Of a stretch of 36,844 nt of DNA, positions 26,615 through 33,505 are shown piece by piece. A model generated the notes under the pieces. The model had not been told where the DNA came from. It did no database searches and saw only the letters and a program-made list of their open reading frames with translations. The DNA is taken from contig JAFZIJ010000171.1 in assembly GCA_017554445.1 (NCBI GenBank), forward strand, positions 1 to 36,844, written 5' to 3'. Origin of the DNA: Victivallales bacterium. Lineage in GTDB: Bacteria > Verrucomicrobiota > Lentisphaeria > Oligosphaerales > Oligosphaeraceae. Position 1 is the first letter of the stretch. Every line of letters starts with the position of its first letter. The position numbers were made by a program, and so were the translations under genes.

Positions 26615-27733
26615 ATGAAACTCAAATACACCAATCCCGCGAACGTCAATCTGTCGGAAATCCTTCCTTTTGAAAGCATTGTCGGTAATTTGGACATCGA
26701 TAACCTGCCGATGATTCCCAATGTGGAGACATTTCCGCTATGGAAGCCTGACGGCGAATTCAGCTTTCTCCATGAAGCGGCGGTCGTCGCCTTTCATGGC
26801 ATTATTTTCTGTTCTTGGTACAACTGCCGCGTCAATGAATTGCGCGACTTCACGCCGATTCGCGGCTGTTTTTCAAAAGACGGCGGCAAAAGCTGGAGCG
26901 CCGTGGAAACGCTCGGCGCAGATCCATCCGGCAAACTCCTCTATTGCCCGCCCGTCTATGCCATCGCCAACGACACATTGTATCTGCTGATGAACACGAT
27001 GGTGTCGGCGGACCATATCCACAGCCTTGAAACCTATCGTTATGACGAAGCGACAGGAAAGTTTACGTTCGTCCGCTCGGAACCGATTCCTTTCAAGCTC
27101 AATACGAACGCTTACCATCTGGACAACGGAAAACTTCTGTTGCCTGGACGTCTCGCCAAACTGGACGAATTTCCCGTGACACCCGCCGTCATGATCTCCG
27201 ATTCAGGCTCCGCCGAAGGCCCATGGCGAATCGTCAAGATCCAAGCCAACGGTTTGCTGCCAGACGGATCATCCTACGTCCATCCAGAGCTTTCCGCAAT
27301 CGTCAAAGGCCGTGACATCACCATTTTCTGTCGCAACGACAACCGCCAGATTCCAATTCTCTATCATTCCCACGATTATGGCGAGACATGGTCTGGACCG
27401 ATTGAGCACGACATTTTCTTCAGTAATTCCAAAATCTATTCCGGCACGCTCTCCGATGGTCGTAACTATTTGATTGGAAACATTATCCGTAGCGACGATG
27501 CCACTGGGCGCCGTTCGCGTCTCGCATTGTATTTCAGCGACGCAGGCTCGTTGATTTTCAATAGAGGATGGCTCCTACGGGATGGCTATGACGCCAAACT
27601 GGATCTCCATCCGCAATGGAGCTATCCTTGCGCCTACGAATGGAACCATCACCTGTACATTATCTATACGATGGTGACCGATCCGAAGGCGCCCCAAAAG
27701 CGCGGCGCCATGATGAGCATCATCCCGCTGTGA
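26615..27733 (+). CDS. Sialidase-like BNR/Asp-box protein
   Basis: A 372-residue predicted six-bladed beta-propeller. Two Asp-boxes (SxDxGxxW) are clear: SKDGGKSW at about residue 86 and SHDYGETW at about 252. HPELS and CRNDNRQIPI follow the Glu/Arg positions of the exo-alpha-sialidase fold, but I cannot assign all three catalytic arginines. No signal peptide is present, unlike most neighbouring glycan enzymes, so it would act on imported products in the cytoplasm. The function may be sialidase or another exo-glycosidase. It starts 60 bp after the nuclease/NUDIX gene, but composition returns to GC-rich here, so it belongs with the glycan genes. Confidence 0.72.
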   Translation: MKLKYTNPANVNLSEILPFESIVGNLDIDNLPMIPNVETFPLWKPDGEFSFLHEAAVVAFHGIIFCSWYNCRVNELRDFTPIRGCFSKDGGKSWSAVETLGADPSGKLLYCPPVYAIANDTLYLLMNTMVSADHIHSLETYRYDEATGKFTFVRSEPIPFKLNTNAYHLDNGKLLLPGRLAKLDEFPVTPAVMISDSGSAEGPWRIVKIQANGLLPDGSSYVHPELSAIVKGRDITIFCRNDNRQIPILYHSHDYGETWSGPIEHDIFFSNSKIYSGTLSDGRNYLIGNIIRSDDATGRRSRLALYFSDAGSLIFNRGWLLRDGYDAKLDLHPQWSYPCAYEWNHHLYIIYTMVTDPKAPQKRGAMMSIIPL

Positions 27734-27759
27734 TTAGACAAAAAAAGGAAAAAGTTGTG

Positions 27760-27794
27760 TTTTTTTCAAAAAAAACGCCTTTTTTTGAAAAAAA
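27760..27794. repeat. A/T-tract inverted repeat downstream of the sialidase-like gene
   Basis: T7-C-A7 (27760-27774) and T7-G-A7 (27780-27794) are complementary across CGCC. More T/A runs follow to about 27813. The tracts could terminate the upstream transcript or bend DNA ahead of the promoter at 27818. Confidence 0.5.
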
Positions 27795-27817
27795 TCTCAT
27801 TTTTTCTAAAAAAGCAC

Positions 27818-27846
27818 TTGTCTCTTGGAAAAAGAATTGGTATAAC
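27818..27846 (+). promoter_or_regulatory. Probable promoter of the secreted sorting-tail protein
   Basis: TTGTCT (27818-27823), a 17-bp spacer and TATAAC (27841-27846) match the housekeeping pattern well. Transcription would start near 27853, giving a leader of about 55 bases. A/T tracts stand just upstream. Confidence 0.55.
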
Positions 27847-27908
27847 GCGCGCGAAGATAAAAAAAGTTTAGCAATCCAAATAAAAACTCAAAGAAAGGAA
27901 TGCAAAAG

Positions 27909-28751
27909 ATGAAAAGCAAAAAACTGTTGGTAATGGTACTGGTACTTCTGGCAGGAATCAGTCTTTTTGCACAAAGCACGGAAATCCAGCTCTACAACGA
28001 TTACGTTACCTACCGTACTATGCAGCGTGTAGGTGGGACATGGGGGGCACCAGCGTGGAAACCCGGTATGGGCGTAGAAGACATTATCACCTTGAAGGTT
28101 AAAGCTGGCGACACAGTTTATTTGACCAATTATGTAGGCAATTTTGACCAAGGTGAGGGAAGCCAAATTCCGAATCTTGGGGATGAAAACTATGGGGCAG
28201 GTTTTAACATGGAGGCCAATCATTATGGATATGTAGTCGTAGATAAAGGTGCAAATGGAAATCTCCTTTTAGATGGATCTTTAAATGGACATTCAGATGG
28301 ATATTTAGATGGATATGGAATATACAAATCCAGCGTTGACCCGGAAACTGACATCGTTTGGGGTACTGGAGAGACAACGAAAGTAACCTACTACAGTGCT
28401 GATGGCAGCTATTCTCAGACAACGACCGGCTATTTGCTTGATACGTTTACCAAGGACGCCGAGATTTTCATCGTCATGACACCCAATGGTTATGATCAAA
28501 CTGTTGACAGTTATAATTACGTCGATGATCCGTTGCAATCACGCCAGTTAAATACAGTGGACCAAGTAGAAAATGGACGTTTCAATTTCGGCACAGTTGA
28601 TGGTGTCGGCCATGAATTTGTTATTGGTTATGTGGCGTCGAATACCCCGCCGCCGTCCGGCCAGCCGCTTCCTGGCGTGTTGACCTCCTGCTTGATTGGT
28701 TTGGCTGCCACCAGCATCGCCGCCCGCCGCCGCAAGCATTCCCGCAAGTAA
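27909..28751 (+). CDS. Secreted protein with C-terminal PEP-CTERM-like sorting tail
   Basis: An exported protein of 280 aa of unknown function. The signal peptide is MKSKKLLVMVLVLLAGISLF, cut near AQS. The body is beta-rich and Gly/Asp/Tyr-rich (NGNLLLDGSLNGHSDGYLDG), lacking recognised domains. The C-terminus has a tripartite sorting signal: QPLPG, a short hydrophobic helix (VLTSCLIGLAATSIA) and a basic end (ARRRKHSRK), as in PEP-CTERM-like proteins processed by exosortase-type enzymes. ATG 27909 is chosen because AAAGGA (27894-27899) is nine bases away; the earlier ATG 27900 overlaps the site. It has its own promoter and terminator and may be a surface or matrix component. Confidence 0.8.
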   Translation: MKSKKLLVMVLVLLAGISLFAQSTEIQLYNDYVTYRTMQRVGGTWGAPAWKPGMGVEDIITLKVKAGDTVYLTNYVGNFDQGEGSQIPNLGDENYGAGFNMEANHYGYVVVDKGANGNLLLDGSLNGHSDGYLDGYGIYKSSVDPETDIVWGTGETTKVTYYSADGSYSQTTTGYLLDTFTKDAEIFIVMTPNGYDQTVDSYNYVDDPLQSRQLNTVDQVENGRFNFGTVDGVGHEFVIGYVASNTPPPSGQPLPGVLTSCLIGLAATSIAARRRKHSRK

Positions 28752-28776
28752 TCGTTCTTGCATTTTGAATTCGTCC

Positions 28777-28815
28777 AACAGGCTTCCGCTGTAAAAAAGC
28801 GGAAGCCTGTTTTTT
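28777..28815 (+). terminator. Rho-independent terminator
   Basis: ACAGGCTTCCGC (28778-28789) and GCGGAAGCCTGT (28799-28810) form a perfect 12-bp stem with a 9-base loop, followed by TTTTTT. It closes the transcript of the secreted protein gene 26 bp after its stop. Confidence 0.92.
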
Positions 28816-28856
28816 ATTGCCAGAGTAACATGAATACCTGCAGAGCCTTCTATTCT

Positions 28857-29055
28857 TAACGCTTTAGGCTTAAAGCTTAAATACTATCCATAAGCCATTG
28901 GCCATCAGCCATAAGCACCGCCTTCGGCGGCAAGGCTATTTGTACTACCGCCGTAACCAAGCCGCATTCGCGGAGCTAAACGCTTTAGGCTTAAAGCTTA
29001 AAGTATTATCCATAAGCCATAGGCCATAGGCCATAAGCCATCAGCCATAGGCCAA
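28857..29055. repeat. Two copies of a composite intergenic repeat
   Basis: Copies at 28857-28931 and 28978-29055 share AACGCTTTAGGCTTAAAGCTTAAA, ATCCATAAGCCAT, then CCATAAGCACCGCC/CCAATAAGCACCGCC with a GGCGG end. Heptamers ATAAGCC/ATAGGCC are the complement of the array at 23846. Between them, 28960-28979 is identical to 36028-36047. The 320-bp gap between the terminator and the GH42-like gene end contains nothing else that I recognise. Confidence 0.85.
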
Positions 29056-29074
29056 TAAGCACCGCCGCAGGCGG

Positions 29075-31795
29075 TTATTTCCAATACAGAATGCGCGTCT
29101 CGCCGAATTTCAGCGGAATGACCACTTTGTCGGTATGTTCCGCGATTAGCAGCATATTCGTCGCGTCATAGATTCCGTTGGCTTTGGCAGGCAATGTGAC
29201 GGTGACCGTTTCCTCACGGATTCCATGCAAGACGGCAAAATGGTCGTCCGTGTAGAAGACGCACTCCTGATCAGTGTAAAGATGCACACCAGCGGCTTTT
29301 GCGGCATGGCGCAGCAATTCCCACGACAGCGACGTGGTCGCGTTGTAGATGGCGTTGCCGCGTTGGACAATGGCCGCCTTGCCATCGGGCCAGCGCGCCA
29401 GCACGAGATCGTTCGGCTGTTCTGTGACCGCCATCACCATCGAGACAGCGCCATCGACGGCCCATTCATTCGGCAGGCCGGCGGCTTTGCCTTCAGTCGT
29501 GCTTTTCACCTGCTGATATATCTCATGGACAGGCGTGACGTGGAATCCTGTAAGTTCTTGAATCTGAGCGGTATTGAAACCTGCGACAGGATCCACGTAA
29601 CCAGGCGCGAAGCACCATAGCGCAAAACGATTGGCACTGCGTTGTTTGAGCAAATTGCGTTCCTTGGCGGTCAACACCCATGGATTCATGTAGATGGCCA
29701 ATTTCACTTCCGGCATGTCCTGCTCCAATAGATCGGTCAACAGATAGTGGCCGAAACTAGCGCCCAAATGGCCAAGCGTCATTCGCGAAACGCTCATGAT
29801 CGGCGCATGCATCGGCGCGGGATGACGGATGAAATGCTCCGCCTGGCCGGTCGTCTTGTCGGCGGGAACAAAGACCGCCGCCGTGGAATAATTGTATGCG
29901 CGTTCGTCACAGAAAGCCGCCACAGCCGGACGGAACGGCGTGGGTTGCGTCAATTTGATATGGTCTGCGCGTTCGATGGACCGCATCATCTCCCAAAGCG
30001 CAGGATCTTCAAACCACCGCAACGAGCCCAAATCCATCCACCAAGAGCCCATGTTTCGCACCAATTGCTCTCCAAGATTCCTCAAGAGAACATGTTGCGC
30101 CCCCCAACGCGTCTTGATGAAGGCATCTCCGGGCAAGCCGCCCATCGTTCCGGAAATCGCCAAATGCGTCCGTGAATCATCTTCCATGAACCACAGTTTT
30201 CCCGCCTTGGCGGCGCTTTCAACCGTGCTCATCACAGGCCCGACACCGCCTTCCAGCCGCTCCCAATAGGAGATCGGACTGCACAGGATATCGACATCCG
30301 GCGACGCAAGCACTTTTTTCAGACAATCATGCCCTACTCCCGGCTGATGATACGACGGCGCGGTCTCCAGGCAATAACCGTAAAATGCTAAAACCAAGCG
30401 TTTTTTGCCGCACATTTCACGAACCGTATGCACGAATTCCAACAGCACGTCCGACATCATATCGCTCAAAAATTCATTGTGGTCGATGATATCACGGCTG
30501 GTCGTTGTGGATAGGAAAAGGCCGTCCGCGTCGCATTCCGCATAACGTTTCGGCGGAGGAACTTCCGCTGTTTCCAATGTAACCGTCGCTTGCGCCCAAG
30601 CCGTTTGCAACGCATTGTCAGTACCATACTTCCGCTTCAGCCATTGCCGCCAGGCTGCCACTTCGCGCGGCCCATAGCCAGCGCGATCCGGCAGTCCAAT
30701 CGCTCCTGGCCAGAACCATTCCTCTTCATGGCTCGGACATGGATGGTAGCCTACGATGTTGGCGCCGTACTTTTCTTCAACATGCGCGATCAACGCACGG
30801 ATGCGCTCTTTCGCTTCACGACGCCACAACGGCGAACAGAAGCTTTCGACCGCATGGTGGTATTTGAAATTCGCCTTAGGATCAGCGCCGAACATGTCGT
30901 CGGGATGCTCTTTTCGCCACCATTCAGGAGCCAGAACTTTGAAACGCGGCACGATTTTCGCGTTCGGCATCACGGCCAGAATATGATCCAACGTCGTATC
31001 GCACACAATCCAATCCGCCGCCTCGCCTTGCCGCGGCCATGGGCATTCGATCATCGTCGTGACGAAATCGATTCCCGCGTCTTTCGCCAACAGCAGCGTC
31101 TCCTGCATGACATCGTATTTATCGACCAGGCAAATGCGATAATCCGGCAAGGCTCTGACGCAGATGTCCAGCCGTGCCGTCGCATCCGCGTTGGACCAGA
31201 AGGAGATACGATAATCATGACCAGCCTTCAACTGCATGGGGCGTGGTATCGTGTAGGTATGGTATGGCAGCCCTTCGTTTTCCATCGCCTTGATATTCCG
31301 CCACGTGATTTTCAACGATGGAGAGTCGTCGCGACCGCCGTTCGCCACGCGTCCCACTTGATAGTCCGGAGCGTCTTTCGGAAAGAAAGAAAAAGTATTG
31401 TTCTTTTCGTCATCGAACGTTTCTTTGGGAATAAGAACGTGTCCATCCGTCAAATCTTCAAACGCGAAATCATCGATCCACCAGTTCAGAACAGGCTTGG
31501 AGATATTGTATTCATAGAGTTTGAAATGAACCGTCACATCCGCATTCGTATCTTGTTCAGCAGTAAAGAGAAACTGCCTGCGGACAGGCTCGTTCATCAG
31601 ATAACTGCTCGCATGCGGAGCCTTGTTGCGGTCGCCGAAAATCCCTTGCTGCGTACGATTGTATGTCCAACGCGGCCGCACAGGCTGCCCGTCCAGACAA
31701 ATCTGCGGAACGCCATTATTTACTTGGATATACGCCTCATGCGCATTGGCCGAAATCAGAGAAAGACAAAGAAATGCAGTAATTTGGACTTTCAT
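29075..31795 (-). CDS. Secreted GH42-like beta-galactosidase-type protein
   Basis: An exported protein of 906 aa. A signal peptide (MKVQITAFLCLSLISANA) precedes a beta-sandwich of about 30-200 (VRRQFLFTAEQDTNADVTVHFKL, DGHVLIPKETFDDE). The TIM barrel from about 225 has LAKDAGIDFVTTMIECPWP, KIVPRFKVLAPEWW, YHPCPSHEEEWFWPG with candidate acid/base Glu residues, and AWRQWLKRKYGTDNALQTAW, a GH42 hallmark. A catalytic-like WFMEDDSRTH segment near 570 is the nucleophile-side candidate. A Rossmann-like trimerisation-type region (SFGHYLLTDLLEQ, KLAIYMNPW) and a small beta end follow. GH42 enzymes release galactose from glycans. The exact substrate is unknown. It is monocistronic, on the opposite strand from the neighbouring glycan genes. 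Confidence 0.78.
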   Translation of the reverse strand: MKVQITAFLCLSLISANAHEAYIQVNNGVPQICLDGQPVRPRWTYNRTQQGIFGDRNKAPHASSYLMNEPVRRQFLFTAEQDTNADVTVHFKLYEYNISKPVLNWWIDDFAFEDLTDGHVLIPKETFDDEKNNTFSFFPKDAPDYQVGRVANGGRDDSPSLKITWRNIKAMENEGLPYHTYTIPRPMQLKAGHDYRISFWSNADATARLDICVRALPDYRICLVDKYDVMQETLLLAKDAGIDFVTTMIECPWPRQGEAADWIVCDTTLDHILAVMPNAKIVPRFKVLAPEWWRKEHPDDMFGADPKANFKYHHAVESFCSPLWRREAKERIRALIAHVEEKYGANIVGYHPCPSHEEEWFWPGAIGLPDRAGYGPREVAAWRQWLKRKYGTDNALQTAWAQATVTLETAEVPPPKRYAECDADGLFLSTTTSRDIIDHNEFLSDMMSDVLLEFVHTVREMCGKKRLVLAFYGYCLETAPSYHQPGVGHDCLKKVLASPDVDILCSPISYWERLEGGVGPVMSTVESAAKAGKLWFMEDDSRTHLAISGTMGGLPGDAFIKTRWGAQHVLLRNLGEQLVRNMGSWWMDLGSLRWFEDPALWEMMRSIERADHIKLTQPTPFRPAVAAFCDERAYNYSTAAVFVPADKTTGQAEHFIRHPAPMHAPIMSVSRMTLGHLGASFGHYLLTDLLEQDMPEVKLAIYMNPWVLTAKERNLLKQRSANRFALWCFAPGYVDPVAGFNTAQIQELTGFHVTPVHEIYQQVKSTTEGKAAGLPNEWAVDGAVSMVMAVTEQPNDLVLARWPDGKAAIVQRGNAIYNATTSLSWELLRHAAKAAGVHLYTDQECVFYTDDHFAVLHGIREETVTVTLPAKANGIYDATNMLLIAEHTDKVVIPLKFGETRILYWK

Positions 31796-31833
31796 TGGAA
31801 TCTCTCATGGATAGTGAAACATGTTTTGCTTTG

Positions 31834-31861
31834 ACTATAGCCTTAAGAGATAAAATGGCAA
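31834..31861 (-). promoter_or_regulatory. Probable promoter of the GH42-like gene
   Basis: Minus-strand TTGCCA (31856-31861), 16-bp spacer, TATAGT (31834-31839). The start codon is about 40 bases downstream. Both boxes are close to consensus. Confidence 0.55.
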
Positions 31862-31900
31862 AGTATCTGGATATTTTTCTTTTACTGTGGCAAAAAAATT

Positions 31901-31958
31901 GCCTAGAATGCTAGAAGTATTAGCATTCTAGGCTTCTAGTAGCATTCTAGGCTTCTAG
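31901..31958. repeat. 13-bp inverted repeat with a tandem 19-mer
   Basis: GCCTAGAATGCTA (31901-31913) and TAGCATTCTAGGC (31921-31933) are perfectly complementary across 7 bases. The second arm belongs to a 19-mer (TAGCATTCTAGGCTTCTAG) that repeats directly at 31921-31939 and 31940-31958. It separates the GH42-like gene promoter from the tRNA terminator. Confidence 0.85.
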
Positions 31959-31985
31959 TTTGCCAGAATCTCCAGAAAAATAAAC

Positions 31986-32019
31986 ACAAAAAAGCCCCGA
32001 AGATTGGTTCTTCGGAGCT
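31986..32019 (-). terminator. Rho-independent terminator of tRNA-Ser
   Basis: On the minus strand, AGCTCCGAAGA and TCTTCGGGGCT pair over 11 positions with one mismatch and a five-base loop, then TTTTTT. It lies 14 bases after the tRNA 3' end. Confidence 0.88.
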
Positions 32020-32033
32020 TTCATTTTTATAAA

Positions 32034-32122
32034 TGGCGGAGAGGCAGGGATTCGAACCCTGGTTACCTTGCGGGTAAACAGCATTTCCAGTGCTGCACAA
32101 TCGACCACTCTGTCACCTCTCC
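32034..32122 (-). tRNA. tRNA-Ser (anticodon GGA)
   Basis: Type II tRNA of 89 bases including an encoded CCA. Acceptor arms GGAGAGG (32116-32122) and CCTCTCC (32038-32044) pair fully. The anticodon stem CAGCA/TGCTG encloses CTGGAAA, anticodon GGA, reading UCC and UCU. A long variable arm and GGTTCGAATCC of the T-loop are visible. The discriminator base is G, normal for serine. Confidence 0.97.
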
Positions 32123-32129
32123 GTGACAA

Positions 32130-32152
32130 AGGCGTTGATTCACTCAACGCCT
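32130..32152 (-). other. Strong hairpin directly upstream of tRNA-Ser
   Basis: AGGCGTTGA-TTCAC-TCAACGCCT is a perfect 9-bp stem only 7 bases from the tRNA 5' end. On the minus strand it is followed by TTTGTC, a poor T-tract. It could be a leader structure for 5' processing or the terminator of the XRE gene. Confidence 0.6.
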
Positions 32153-32155
32153 ATT

Positions 32156-32183
32156 AACATACCGCGCCTTTACCAAAAAGCAA
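32156..32183 (-). promoter_or_regulatory. Possible tRNA-Ser promoter
   Basis: Minus-strand TTGCTT (32178-32183), 16-bp spacer, TATGTT (32156-32161). Transcription would start near the hairpin. The -10 box matches in four of six positions. Confidence 0.4.
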
Positions 32184-32234
32184 GAAGCGGAAACCATTTT
32201 TCAGGCATTTTTTGCCTGCGTCAATGCGATTCGC

Positions 32235-32699
32235 TCAGTTCTGAGTCTTCTCGTCTTCGTTGCGCAGTTTTTCCTTCACCAGCATGGCGATGGCGCGCGA
32301 ACGGGAGATGCCCATGGCCGTGGCGATCTGGTTCGCCAATGGCTTGATGTCCTCCTGTTCAATGATATCGACAATCTTCGCGATGATATCTTCCGAGATG
32401 GGCTGGGGGACGACAACAGGAGCGGCAGGCTTCGACGTGTTCTTCGCCGTCATCGCGGCGAGATCCGGCTGTTCGCCTTCGCCGTACAACAGCCACTGCT
32501 CCGGAACTTCAAACTGGCGGCACAGGGCGAACGCCAAGCCGCGGCTCATGCCTCCGATGCCGATCTCCAGCTTGGAGTAATGGGACAGGCTGATGCCGAG
32601 TTCCTTGGCCATGGCTGACTGCGTCTTGCGCTGATACGCACGGATGGTCCGCAGCCTCTTGCCGATTTCGGGAAGATTGAATGGGGCTGGATTGTTCAT
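32235..32699 (-). CDS. XRE-family helix-turn-helix regulator
   Basis: DNA-binding regulator of 154 aa. Residues about 11-68 form a Cro/CI-type HTH: IGKRLRTIRAYQRKTQSAMA, then LGISLSHYSKLEIG as recognition region. A Pro/Ala-rich linker leads to a second helical part (about 100-150, IAKIVDIIEQEDIKPLANQ, GISRSRAIAMLVKEK) resembling another small helical DNA-contact or oligomerisation unit. GGAG about 6 bases before ATG 32699 supports the start. Inverted TTTTCCATG/CATGGAAAA repeats around its promoter suggest self-regulation. It stands between tRNA-Ser and yraN with no clear target. Confidence 0.9.
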   Translation of the reverse strand: MNNPAPFNLPEIGKRLRTIRAYQRKTQSAMAKELGISLSHYSKLEIGIGGMSRGLAFALCRQFEVPEQWLLYGEGEQPDLAAMTAKNTSKPAAPVVVPQPISEDIIAKIVDIIEQEDIKPLANQIATAMGISRSRAIAMLVKEKLRNEDEKTQN

Positions 32700-32751
32700 G
32701 GGACTCCGTTGTTGGTTTCCTTTTTTCTTGTTTGAATGGACAGAGAAACCT

Positions 32752-32769
32752 CCCGCCTTTTCAGGCAGG
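32752..32769 (-). other. Hairpin in the 5' leader of the XRE gene
   Basis: On the minus strand CCTGCCT-GAAA-AGGCGGG pairs over 7 bp (one G-T). It falls between the predicted XRE promoter and its start codon, so it is probably a leader structure; it could also end the yraN transcript. Confidence 0.35.
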
Positions 32770-32799
32770 AAATGCCACTTTCCAATTTAAAAGATTAAT

Positions 32800-32854
32800 A
32801 CTATAATGTGATTTTCCATGAATGCAAATAAAAAATATCATTTTTCATGGAAAA
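32800..32854 (-). promoter_or_regulatory. XRE gene promoter with candidate operator
   Basis: Minus-strand TTGCAT (32822-32827), 16 bp, TATAGT (32800-32805). The 9-bp arms TTTTCCATG (32812-32820) and CATGGAAAA (32846-32854) are perfectly complementary and bracket the -35 box, a fitting place for repression by the XRE protein. Confidence 0.5.
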
Positions 32855-32886
32855 AATGCAATCTTCTATGTTCGCAAGTGTTTTTT

Positions 32887-33384
32887 CTATCTATTCACTT
32901 CATGCCGCATCAATCGGCGGTCGCGGAAGGCATTCCGCATGTAGTGAACATTCCGCAGACGCTTCTTGTCATAGACAATTTCCATAATATCAAATCGATA
33001 CTTCACTTGCACACGATCACCAAGGCATCTCATATACAGCCCTGCCGCACGGGAAAGCCGATGGCGACGCATTTCATCGACAGCATCCGCAGGACGGCTG
33101 AATGCATTTTTATGCCGTGTCTTGACTTCAATAAAGCAAAGCGTCATTCCATCCCGCGCAATGATGTCAATTTCACCATGACGATTGCGGACATTCCGCT
33201 CCAGCACATCGATGCCAAGTTCTTCCAATGTGCGACATGCAATATTCTCGCCACGTCGCCCCAGTCGCAGATGGGCCGCCCGCAGACGCCAGAAACGCCG
33301 CGGACGAAAGGCTTTTCGCAGCCGGCGGCGCGTCTTTCCTATTACCTTATATATAAAACGTCTGATTTTCTTCCATTCCAACAT
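32887..33384 (-). CDS. yraN: YraN/UPF0102 family endonuclease-like protein
   Basis: A small basic protein of 165 aa from ATG 33384. Residues about 41-160 match UPF0102: LGRRGENIACRTLEELGI, LERNVRNRHGEIDIIARDG with E71 and D73, and FIEVKTR with E86 and K88, together the D...ExK set of the Holliday-junction-resolvase-like fold. YRFDIMEI follows. The first 40 residues are strongly basic. Biochemical function of the family is not settled. A more distal in-frame ATG at 33405 is possible; a GGA nine bases upstream favours 33384. It is divergent from the helicase gene with about 120 bp between them. Confidence 0.9.
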   Translation of the reverse strand: MLEWKKIRRFIYKVIGKTRRRLRKAFRPRRFWRLRAAHLRLGRRGENIACRTLEELGIDVLERNVRNRHGEIDIIARDGMTLCFIEVKTRHKNAFSRPADAVDEMRRHRLSRAAGLYMRCLGDRVQVKYRFDIMEIVYDKKRLRNVHYMRNAFRDRRLMRHEVNR

Positions 33385-33505
33385 GGCAACCATTCCGCAA
33401 GGCATTATTTTATGGACATGGCATGACAGCTTTCCTTCGCGAATCCACCGTCATCCTCATAACATGCCACGTCTTTTCATATCTTCAACCCATACGGGTT
33501 AACTC

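Noticed and set aside
31947..32147. A 66-codon minus-strand frame
   Set aside because: It runs through tRNA-Ser and its terminator, so it is not a gene.
32818..33426. A 202-codon plus-strand frame opposite yraN
   Set aside because: The minus strand encodes the complete UPF0102 motifs, so the plus frame is a shadow.
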